38,776 bases of DNA from an uncultured Gammaproteobacteria bacterium (GTDB lineage: Bacteria; Pseudomonadota; Gammaproteobacteria; Pseudomonadales; Pseudohongiellaceae). Below are positions 1-6,850 of this stretch, piece by piece (within the stretch, counting starts at the first letter, position 1; every line of letters begins with the position of its first letter). The position numbers and the translations under genes were made by a program. Location: contig CAISOD010000026.1 in assembly GCA_903887045.1 (NCBI GenBank), forward strand, positions 1 through 38,776, given 5' to 3'. Under the pieces are notes generated by a model. The model did not search any database. It saw only the letters and a program-made list of their open reading frames with translations, and had not been told where the DNA came from.

Positions 1-33
1 AGAACCACTGCAGGTGCGCTATTACGTAGGGTA

Positions 34-498
34 CTAACCAGTACGCGAATGTTTGAGCTGGTGCATGGCGTCCTCTGCAGCTGCCAGCAATTGCTCCAAT
101 GAAGCGTGATGGCCAACCATGAACTCGGCAATGGTGCTGCGGCATGCCAATTCATATTCGCGTGCCGCCTGCCGGTTATAGTCATGCAACATATCAACCT
201 CGCTGCCCTGCGCTGCCGCTGCACCTTTCAGCCCCAATAGTGCGTCCTGCTGAAGAGCCAGCGAGCACAGACTCCCGGCTCGGGCGTACTCACCGACAGC
301 GGCACCGTGCGCCGCCTTCAACCACACGCGATCCTTGTCCACCAGCGCCAGTGCTGCGAATGGCACTGCGAAGTGCCGGGCAACAAGACGGACTATACGG
401 TCGTAAATTGCCTCGCGTGGCGTATCCAGCAACCCCAACGCATGCAGTGCAGTCAGCCGTTCGTGTTCATCCTGCGAGAGATCACCGGGATTACGCAT
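34..498 (-). CDS. Truncated GAF-domain protein, possible diguanylate cyclase remnant
   Basis: A 154-residue protein. Residues about 12-85 read as the N-terminal half of a GAF sensor domain of the kind placed in front of GGDEF domains: the ERLTALHALGLLDTP start, then a core strand near residues 50-62 ending DKDRVWLKAAHG, then SLCSLAL. The GAF domain is not completed. The last 20 or so residues (EQLLAAAEDAMHQLKHSRTG) resemble the final helix of a GGDEF domain, which usually ends in a similar AD-A-Y-AK-GRN pattern, yet no GGDEF signature lies between. Inference: an internally deleted GAF-GGDEF gene, still open-reading. It begins 38 nt after the upstream dehydrogenase gene with a usable AGGAAAG ribosome site, so it may be co-transcribed. 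It could instead be a genuine short GAF protein. Confidence 0.6.
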   Translation of the reverse strand: MRNPGDLSQDEHERLTALHALGLLDTPREAIYDRIVRLVARHFAVPFAALALVDKDRVWLKAAHGAAVGEYARAGSLCSLALQQDALLGLKGAAAAQGSEVDMLHDYNRQAAREYELACRSTIAEFMVGHHASLEQLLAAAEDAMHQLKHSRTG

Positions 499-536
499 GG
501 GCCTGCTTTCCTGCCTGGAGCAAAAGCGGCTTTTGC

Positions 537-2675
537 TTATTGCGCTGCAGCCTGTCGTGCCTGCAGCGCTGCATTTGCACGCGCTATCAAGTAGGCCCTT
601 ACGTCTTCAGCCGCTTGTGCATCCAGCACATTGGAGAACGACACCATGCCGTTCTGTGAACGTACACCATCGAGCACAATGGACTTGAACAATTCAGCAC
701 TTGCCAGCGCCGGCGACACTGCAAGTTCAGGGAAGAGGCCACGGCGCAACAATCCACCGGCGTTGCCGACATCGCTGTGGCAGATCCAGCAGTTGGTCTG
801 GTAGAAATCTTCCCCACGGGTGATCTGCTCTTCCGACGCTACCGACGGTGGTGGATTCAACGGTGGCGGTGTGTAGCTGATCGCTGGCGGCAGCTCGGTA
901 GTAGCACCCAGTTTGAATACCAGCAGACGTGAATAATCCGGGGCGTAGTAATTATTGGTGGAACGGCCAGCCACCACAGCAACGTACTGCTCACCATTCA
1001 GTTCATACGTCACCGGTGCCGCTGCAATGCCTGTCTGTGTATCAACTGACTTCCACAGCTCGGCGCCACTGGCCGCGTCATAGGCAGTAAGGCCGTTCTG
1101 TCCGCCTTTGAACACCAGCCCACCAGCAGTGGCAAGCATGCCGGCCGACGCACCTGGAATGCGCCAGCCTTCCTCTTGCGTCACCGGATTCCACGCCACC
1201 ATGAAGGTGCCGCTCGGCAGATCGGCGGTTGCATTGGGGCCGAGTTCAGCAGCGCCGGCTACCGGATCGACACCGAGATTCGACACCAGTGGATTCGGAT
1301 CAAAGCTGCGGTCGTAGGCGTAGATGAACGAACTGTTGGTCGACGAAAGATACACCAGGCCCGTCTCCGGATTGAACGCCATCGGCTGCCAGTTGTGTGC
1401 GCCTGCAGGTGCCGGTTGTACAGCAAAAGCCTTGCCGGTCTGGTCGAAGCGTGCGGCCGGGTTTTCAATCGGCCGACCGTTGTCGTCAATACCAGTGGCC
1501 CAGTTGATGCTGGCGAATGGCTTGGCCGAAATGAACTCGCCAGTGGCCGCATCAAGAACATAGAAGAAGCCGTTCTTCGGCGCCTGCATCACTACCTTGC
1601 GCGGGGTGCCATCGACCGGAATGGTGGCAACCATGATCGGCTGCGTTGCGGTGTAGTCCCAGGTTTCGCCCGGTGTGGTCTGGTAGTGCCACACGTAGGA
1701 ACCGTCGTCGGGATCAAGTGCAACAATCGACGACAGGAACAGGTTGTCGCCGCCACCGGGACTGCGGATGTCCTGGTTCCATGGCGAACCGTTGCCGGTG
1801 CCGATATAGAGCAGATCGAGTTCGGGATCGTAAGCCATCGAATCCCACACAGTGCCGCCGCCGCCGAGTTTCCACCACTCGCCGTTCCAGGTGTTGGCAG
1901 CCATTTCCATCGCCGCATTCTCAAAGCCGAGCGATGGATCGCCGGGCACGGTGTAGAAGCGCCATGCCAGTTCGCCGGTTTCGGTATCGAAGGCCGATAC
2001 GTAGCCGCGCACACCGTACTCGGCGCCGCCGTTGCCGATCACAACCTTGCCCTTGATGATGCGCGGCGCCCCGGTGATCGAGTACGACAGGTCGCGTGAA
2101 ATCAGGGTGTCAGCTTCCCACACCTTGGTGCCGGTAGCGGCGTTTATTGCAATCATGCGGCCGTCGATGGTGCCAACGAAAACTTTGCCATTCCATAGCG
2201 CAGCCCCGCGGTTCACTACGTCGCAGCAGGCGCGCACGCCCCATTCACGCGGCACTTCGCTGTCGAATTCCCACAGGGTGGCACCGGTGGCGGCATCGTA
2301 GGCGCGCACGTTGCTCCAGGCGGTTGTCACGTAGATCACACCATCGACTACCAGCGGCGTGCTTTCCTGTCCACGCGGAATATTGAAGTCGACAAACCAG
2401 CTGAGACCGAGCTGGCTGACATTGTCACGTGAAATGGCTGTAAGCGGACTGTAATGCTGTTCGTCATAGGTGCGACCGGTAGACATCCACTGGCTCGGCT
2501 CATTGTTGGCAGCCAGCAGACGTTCGGTATTCACATTGGCGAATTGCGGCGCACCCGGTGCTGCAGCCTCGGGTGCTGCCACGACATCTGCCTGTGGAGG
2601 CTGCATCTCGGAACCGCCGCAGGCAGCCAGCAGTGACAGTACGAAAATCCCGGTGCATATTTTGATATTTGTCAT
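537..2675 (-). CDS. Lipoprotein quinohaemoprotein (PQQ) alcohol dehydrogenase-like enzyme, copy 1
   Basis: A 712-residue enzyme expected to oxidise an alcohol or aldehyde with PQQ and pass electrons to a fused cytochrome c. Start taken at the ATG preceded by GAGAGGGG, which gives a lipoprotein signal ending LLAAC (Cys19); a longer upstream reading frame lacks a signal. Eight-bladed propeller domain about 55-600: PQQ-contact Glu in QESTP (~104), adjacent cysteines C150-C151 of the PQQ disulfide ring, GGAE (E219), GNGSPWN, a GGGDN motif whose Asp310 aligns with the catalytic Asp of methanol dehydrogenases, and WDYT. C-terminal cytochrome c: CWICH at 629-633, probable axial Met677 in NGMVSF. Canonical type II enzymes are soluble periplasmic proteins, so the lipid anchor is notable. 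Substrate cannot be told from sequence. A paralog lies at 9.8-12.0 kb. Confidence 0.9.
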   Translation of the reverse strand: MTNIKICTGIFVLSLLAACGGSEMQPPQADVVAAPEAAAPGAPQFANVNTERLLAANNEPSQWMSTGRTYDEQHYSPLTAISRDNVSQLGLSWFVDFNIPRGQESTPLVVDGVIYVTTAWSNVRAYDAATGATLWEFDSEVPREWGVRACCDVVNRGAALWNGKVFVGTIDGRMIAINAATGTKVWEADTLISRDLSYSITGAPRIIKGKVVIGNGGAEYGVRGYVSAFDTETGELAWRFYTVPGDPSLGFENAAMEMAANTWNGEWWKLGGGGTVWDSMAYDPELDLLYIGTGNGSPWNQDIRSPGGGDNLFLSSIVALDPDDGSYVWHYQTTPGETWDYTATQPIMVATIPVDGTPRKVVMQAPKNGFFYVLDAATGEFISAKPFASINWATGIDDNGRPIENPAARFDQTGKAFAVQPAPAGAHNWQPMAFNPETGLVYLSSTNSSFIYAYDRSFDPNPLVSNLGVDPVAGAAELGPNATADLPSGTFMVAWNPVTQEEGWRIPGASAGMLATAGGLVFKGGQNGLTAYDAASGAELWKSVDTQTGIAAAPVTYELNGEQYVAVVAGRSTNNYYAPDYSRLLVFKLGATTELPPAISYTPPPLNPPPSVASEEQITRGEDFYQTNCWICHSDVGNAGGLLRRGLFPELAVSPALASAELFKSIVLDGVRSQNGMVSFSNVLDAQAAEDVRAYLIARANAALQARQAAAQ

Positions 2676-2820
2676 GGTGCCCCTCTCTTGAAGTGGGCCG
2701 GAGCTTACCCCAGCCCCCCAAAGCAGCCAAGTGCTGCCAAGATCATTCAGTATTGATTCAGACAGCGCCACCTACACTCTGCCGCAATCTCAAACGCCGG
2801 GCTTCCCAGGAGAACATGCA

Positions 2821-3393
2821 ATGAAAACCCTGCTGTCTTTGAAGTCGTGGCCGATATTGATGCTGTCGCTCGGTCTGCTCAGCACGGCCGCCCTCGCCGA
2901 CTCGCGTTCCAACCGCGACCACGACGATAATGACCGGGATCGCGGCTACTCGAATCGTGGCAATTCAAACCAGCAGTTCGATAACCGCGACCGCCGCTCC
3001 AATCGCTATCGCCGCGATCATGATACCGACGTATCAGTGAACCTGATTATCGGTAATGGTGGCCGCTACAACACCGGTTTCAGCAATCGCTATAACAGCA
3101 TTTTCAACACGTTCGGTTATGGCGTGGGCTACAGCTCGTTTGGCGGCCAGTACAACCTCAACTATGGCTATCCGTACACGCAGATGGGCTATCGCAACAA
3201 CCGCCCGATAGTGATTGAACACAACACCTATATCAGTCAACCAGTTGAGCGCAGCAGCGTTACTACCTACAGCAGCCGTACAAGCGGCACCAGCCTGCTG
3301 CGCGATTTGCAGGGCCGCTGCTTCGAGCGTGTGATCGATCGCAATGGCAACGAGATTCGCACTGAGATCGATGCGTCCGAATGTGATTTTTGA
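2821..3393 (+). CDS. Secreted Asp/Arg/Asn-rich protein of unknown function
   Basis: A 190-residue protein not assigned to a family. The ATG at this position is preceded by AGGAGA and opens a clean Sec signal peptide (cleavage near ALA-D, about residue 26). The mature N-terminus, about 27-65, is dominated by Asp, Arg, Asn and Ser (for example NRDHDDNDRDRGYSNRG), followed by a Gly/Tyr/Asn-rich low-complexity stretch around 70-120. The C-terminal 30 residues look folded, with an LLRDLQGRCFERVIDRNG segment and two cysteines that could form a disulfide. It diverges from the dehydrogenase at 537-2675, with about 145 nt between the two starts for promoters. The charged repeats suggest a surface or matrix role, but this is a guess. 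Confidence 0.8.
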   Translation: MKTLLSLKSWPILMLSLGLLSTAALADSRSNRDHDDNDRDRGYSNRGNSNQQFDNRDRRSNRYRRDHDTDVSVNLIIGNGGRYNTGFSNRYNSIFNTFGYGVGYSSFGGQYNLNYGYPYTQMGYRNNRPIVIEHNTYISQPVERSSVTTYSSRTSGTSLLRDLQGRCFERVIDRNGNEIRTEIDASECDF

Positions 3394-3427
3394 AAGTATG
3401 TTAAGCAGGAAGTTGTTGGTTGGTATT

Positions 3428-3496
3428 GTCGGGGGCCAGGTCCCATTGGCGGCGGATGATCGGGAGATAGTCCGCAGTTCATGCCTGGCCCCTGAC
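3428..3496. repeat. REP-like nested inverted repeat between convergent genes
   Basis: Arms at 3428-3440 and 3484-3496 are 13 bp and match at 12 of 13 positions (GTC-[G/A]-GGGGCCAGG against its complement). A second small stem (GCGGA/TCCGC) lies inside the loop. The right arm is followed by CTCTTTTT on the plus strand, so it may also terminate the gene ending at 3393. The GTCAGGGGCCAGG type of arm is reminiscent of REP elements mobilised by RAYT transposases, but no transposase is in the window. Confidence 0.6.
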
Positions 3497-3531
3497 TCTT
3501 TTTGGCGCTACCAGTCAGCGCTACCAAGGAC

Positions 3532-4908
3532 TTAGCCCAACCGCAGCTTGATGCTGGCACCGCCCCACTCGCTGCGTTCAATCTTCAGCTCGCCGCCGTA
3601 TGCGCTGACGATATCGACTACCACGGCGAGACCAATGCCCTGTCCGCTCTTCACCGTATCGGCACGCGCACCGCGCTGCAGTACAAAATTACGCTGACTC
3701 TCGGCGATGCCGGCACCATCGTCGTTGATCTCCAACAGCAGTGATTTGCCCTTGCGCTCGGCCTTCACCTGCACACGGCGATGGCCGTACTTGAAGGCGT
3801 TATCAAGCAGATTGCCGCACACTTCCATCAAATCGCTTTCTTCACCAAAGAATTGCGCACCTTCAACCAGCATGAGTTCAACACTGACCTCCTTGTCGCG
3901 ATACACCTTATGCAGCGCACCGGTGATGCGTTCGAGCACCGGCGCCAGCAGCACAGGCCGCGCAAGTACAGCCTGATTGCTCTTCACGGCCCGCTTCAAC
4001 TGATACGACACAATCTGGTTCATGCGCTGCAGTTGCTCGCTCATGTCGCGTTGTTGCTGCTCGGTGAAATGCTGTGCACTGCGCGCTTCCTGCAGCGCAG
4101 TCGAGAGCACGGCCAATGGCGTTTTCAGACTGTGGGCAAGATCGCCCAAGGTGGTGCGGAAGCGATTCTGGCGTTCACGCTCGTTCTTGATCAACAGGTT
4201 GAGGTTGTCGGTCACCGGCAACAGCTCACGCGGATAGTGTTGTTCCAGCTGGTCCTGGGTGCCGCTCTCGATCGCGGATACATCCTGTGCCAGCTGCTGC
4301 AAAGGCCGCAGTCCCCAGCGCAGCAGGAGGTACTGGGCAACACTGAGCAAAACCGTCAACGCACCAAACCACAGGTACAAGGTCGACTGGAATTCGCGGA
4401 TCTCCACTGCCGACGGCGCCGTTGATTCCATCACTACAAAGAAGAACAACTGGTCGAGCGGTTCCCAATAGGTGCGATAACTCGCCCATGCCAATGCGCC
4501 CTGGTCTTGCGTACTGTGTTCACCGTAACTGGTCTGGCCGGGCAACAGTTCGCTGTCGACCATCGGCGCCGGATCGACATTGAGATTGAGTGCGGAAGGA
4601 CTGCGCCAGAGTTCGGTGCCATCCTTGTTGTAGATAAGACCGTAGAGGCCGGAATCGATTTGCGAAAAGCGGGCCTCTTCCAGATCGGGCAGGAAGAACT
4701 TGCCGTCTGCCTCGGGTTCCGCGACACCGAGCAGTGCGTATACCTGCAGTTGCAAGCGCTCTGCCACCGCGGCAGCCACGCTTTGCTTGTAGGCGCGATC
4801 AAGCACGAAGCCGGCAAGTCCGAGAAAAACAATAAGCAAAACGCCGAACGCCAGCACCAGGCGCCGGCGCATCGACCACGAAATGTCAGTTCCGGGTAGC
4901 CGGGACAT
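3532..4908 (-). CDS. PhoQ-like two-component sensor histidine kinase
   Basis: A 458-residue inner-membrane kinase. First membrane segment about 16-36, periplasmic sensor region about 40-172, second membrane segment about 176-196, then a HAMP-like linker. HisKA with phosphoacceptor His259 in GDLAHSLKTPLAVL, the variant typical of the PhoQ group. HATPase: N box NLLDNAFKYG (366-375), G1 DDGAGI (396-401), G2 GQGIGLA (422-428). All catalytic boxes are present. Its start overlaps the end of the response regulator gene by 23 nt, so the two are translationally coupled and almost certainly cognate partners. The sensor region is moderately acidic, but I cannot identify a ligand. The gene ends at a convergent junction with the REP-like hairpin. 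Confidence 0.93.
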   Translation of the reverse strand: MSRLPGTDISWSMRRRLVLAFGVLLIVFLGLAGFVLDRAYKQSVAAAVAERLQLQVYALLGVAEPEADGKFFLPDLEEARFSQIDSGLYGLIYNKDGTELWRSPSALNLNVDPAPMVDSELLPGQTSYGEHSTQDQGALAWASYRTYWEPLDQLFFFVVMESTAPSAVEIREFQSTLYLWFGALTVLLSVAQYLLLRWGLRPLQQLAQDVSAIESGTQDQLEQHYPRELLPVTDNLNLLIKNERERQNRFRTTLGDLAHSLKTPLAVLSTALQEARSAQHFTEQQQRDMSEQLQRMNQIVSYQLKRAVKSNQAVLARPVLLAPVLERITGALHKVYRDKEVSVELMLVEGAQFFGEESDLMEVCGNLLDNAFKYGHRRVQVKAERKGKSLLLEINDDGAGIAESQRNFVLQRGARADTVKSGQGIGLAVVVDIVSAYGGELKIERSEWGGASIKLRLG

Positions 4909-5569
4909 TGAAGCGGTATCCCTGACCGCGCACGGTGTCGATGGGTTTCAGCGTCTCATCGGGATCGAGCTTCTGCCGCAGCCGGCGGATGAACACTTCC
5001 AGCACGTTGCTGTCGCGGTCATGATCCTGCTCATACAGATGCTCGGTAAGTTCGGTTTTGGATACCACTTTACCTGGATGCAGCATCAGGTATTCGAGCA
5101 CCTTGTATTCGAACGCAGTCAGTTCCACGTCGTCGCCGCTGACAGTGAGCTTCTTGGATGTGGTGTCGAGACTGAGATGGGCAAAATCCAGCGCAGGTTT
5201 GGCGAACCCGGCTGCGCGGCGCAGCAATGCGTTGAGGCGGGCGCGGATTTCCTCGATCTGGAAGGGCTTGACCACGTAATCGTCAGCACCGGCATCGAGA
5301 CCGGCGACCTTGTCAGTCCAGTTGTCGCGTGCGGTAAGGATGAGGATCGGAAACAACATGCCTTTGGCACGTATTGCCTTGATCAACGAAATTCCATCAA
5401 GGCCGGGCAGCCCGAGGTCGATGATGGCGGCGTCGTAACCGTATTCACCAGCCTGGAACAGCGCGGTCTTGCCGTTGCTGCAGCTGTCGACCACGTAGGA
5501 ATTATCTTCGAGGGCCTTCACGAGGCGAGCCCTCAGCAGGTCTTCGTCTTCAGCAACCAGTAGACGCAT
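4886..5569 (-). CDS. OmpR/PhoP-family response regulator
   Basis: A 227-residue DNA-binding regulator. Receiver domain 1-115 with acidic pocket E8-D9, phospho-acceptor Asp51 in IIDLGLPGLDG, Thr79 and Lys101 in VVKPF. Winged-helix effector domain about 127-222 with the usual LTAFEYKVLEYL and DSNVLEVFIRRLRQKL segments. The length and motifs are normal for the family. It lies 24 nt after the PepSY gene and overlaps the kinase gene by 23 nt, giving the order PepSY, regulator, kinase. The combination of a PepSY protein with a PhoPQ-like pair suggests envelope or divalent-cation stress sensing; this is inferred from context. The 12-bp tandem repeats at 6010-6045 are a plausible binding site for it. 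Confidence 0.93.
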   Translation of the reverse strand: MRLLVAEDEDLLRARLVKALEDNSYVVDSCSNGKTALFQAGEYGYDAAIIDLGLPGLDGISLIKAIRAKGMLFPILILTARDNWTDKVAGLDAGADDYVVKPFQIEEIRARLNALLRRAAGFAKPALDFAHLSLDTTSKKLTVSGDDVELTAFEYKVLEYLMLHPGKVVSKTELTEHLYEQDHDRDSNVLEVFIRRLRQKLDPDETLKPIDTVRGQGYRFNVPATRN

Positions 5570-5593
5570 GGGAGATGGTCTTTGAGGGAGAGG

Positions 5594-5962
5594 TTATTCG
5601 GAGGGGCGCAGGACTTCGCCGTTTTCAGAGTCGACAAACACGTTGAACACAGTGCCTTCTTCATCCATACGCACACGCCAGCGGCGACCATCGAGCCTGA
5701 TGCTGAGCACACGGCCCGGATAGGAACTGCGTGCGAGGTCGGAGGCTTCGCGGCGGCTGATGGCCGTCTGTCCTTCGTCGGAACCCGGCGCCATCAATTC
5801 ATTCTGCACGCGCACGTCGCTGTTGTTGCGATTACGGAATTCTTCCGCTATCGCGCCACCGATCTGGTCGCCCATCTTGTCCCCCAATTGAGCATAGCTC
5901 TGCGCGCTGGCGATAGAGACCAGCAGGCAGTTGCTAACGAAAAGGGCGAACAGGAATTTCAT
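5594..5962 (-). CDS. Periplasmic PepSY-domain protein
   Basis: A 122-residue secreted protein. The ATG at 5962 is preferred over the adjacent in-frame TTG. Signal peptide about 1-20 (cleavage after ASA). The C-terminal half carries a PepSY fold: ISRREASDLARSSYPGRVLS followed by the strand pair RWRVRMDEEG and VFNVFVDSENGEVL. PepSY domains occur in protease inhibitors and in small periplasmic partners of two-component systems. Being the first gene of the regulator/kinase operon, it may modulate the kinase sensor domain from the periplasm, or be a read-out target of the system. The ribosome site is weak. Confidence 0.85.
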   Translation of the reverse strand: MKFLFALFVSNCLLVSIASAQSYAQLGDKMGDQIGGAIAEEFRNRNNSDVRVQNELMAPGSDEGQTAISRREASDLARSSYPGRVLSIRLDGRRWRVRMDEEGTVFNVFVDSENGEVLRPSE

Positions 5963-6009
5963 CAACGCTGACCATTTTTTAGCAGTTGTTGTAGCGATCG
6001 ATATGTCAG

Positions 6010-6045
6010 TTGCATCAATCGTTGCATCAATCGTTGCATCAACCG
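6010..6045. promoter_or_regulatory. Three tandem 12-bp repeats, candidate operator
   Basis: Copies of TTGCATCAATCG at 6010-6021 and 6022-6033 and TTGCATCAACCG at 6034-6045 run head to tail. A partial fourth GCATCAAC occurs at 6079-6086. The block lies about 50-85 bp upstream of the PepSY-regulator-kinase operon. OmpR-family regulators bind direct repeats spaced by about one helical turn, so autoregulation is plausible. The array is too short and has no spacers to be a CRISPR. Confidence 0.5.
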
Positions 6046-6121
6046 CTGTAACAGTTCGTGGGCGGAGCAGCGTTCATGGCATCAACTTCCATTCGTCGGG
6101 TTCAACCGACTGATCCGGTGT

Positions 6122-6697
6122 TTACAGCACGGGTTCTACATTGACCCGAACCTTCACCGTGGCGCCAGGATCACGATCCAGCCGTACAGTACGCTCCGTT
6201 CCATTGTAGCTATAGCGTACATCATAACCAACCAGTTTCTCCTGCTGCTCGGTTAGCGATACCGTGCGGCAACGTTCGACGGTATCGATCACAATTTCTT
6301 CTTCCACCCGACCCTGCCGACTGATATCGCTGGCGATAGAACCACCGAGCACGGCACCGACCACAGTGCCCACCCGCCGATTGGTTTTGTTATGCCCGAC
6401 GGCATTGCCAAGCGCACCTCCCAGCAGCATACCGAACAATTCAGGCGTGGCCGAATTGTCGCGACTGTAGCGACGAACGGGACGACTCACTTCCTCCTCC
6501 CAGCATTCACGTTGCGGGGTGGTGGTCTCCACCACACGGTAAATCGGAGTCGTGGAAAGCACATCGGCTTCCTCGTAGGTGGTGGCCGCCATCACGGTGG
6601 AACTCAGGCCCAACAGTGTCAGTACCACTGCGCCACGGACGGTGTTGTTGTGTTTGTTGTCTGGGTATTTGTTGGGGTGTTGGTTGACTTTATTCAT
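6122..6697 (-). CDS. Glycine-zipper 2TM-domain envelope protein
   Basis: A 191-residue protein. The ATG at 6697 follows a GAGGAGT ribosome site; an upstream in-frame start has no such support. An unusually long charged n-region (about 1-22) precedes the hydrophobic core of a signal peptide, with cleavage near VMA-A38. The centre (about 86-124) is a glycine zipper of the Rickettsia 17-kDa antigen type: LFGMLLGGALGNAVG, then RVGTVVGAVLGGSIASD. The C-terminal part is a short beta-rich domain ending VKVRVNVEPVL. Two cysteines (about 65 and 149) may pair. Such proteins sit in or near the outer membrane. It is upstream of, and in line with, the PepSY operon, but 160 nt of repeat-bearing spacer separates them. 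Confidence 0.85.
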   Translation of the reverse strand: MNKVNQHPNKYPDNKHNNTVRGAVVLTLLGLSSTVMAATTYEEADVLSTTPIYRVVETTTPQRECWEEEVSRPVRRYSRDNSATPELFGMLLGGALGNAVGHNKTNRRVGTVVGAVLGGSIASDISRQGRVEEEIVIDTVERCRTVSLTEQQEKLVGYDVRYSYNGTERTVRLDRDPGATVKVRVNVEPVL

Positions 6698-6850
6698 GAC
6701 AGACTCCTCGAAGCGCATGCCGGCGACGCCAGCTCAATCCATAGTGATGCCCGCGCTTGCGGACCCGGAGCAACTGTAGACCCGGCCAACTGAACGATGC
6801 CTTAAGCAGGCGATTTGCTGAGGGACCAGCGCAAGGACTGGAGGCAGCGA

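Noticed and set aside
1176-2099. A 307-residue open frame on the plus strand opposite the first PQQ dehydrogenase
   Set aside because: It lies antisense to a complete, motif-rich gene and resembles no family.
6010-6086. Tandem repeats considered as a CRISPR array
   Set aside because: The unit is 12 bp, there are no spacers, and no cas genes are present.
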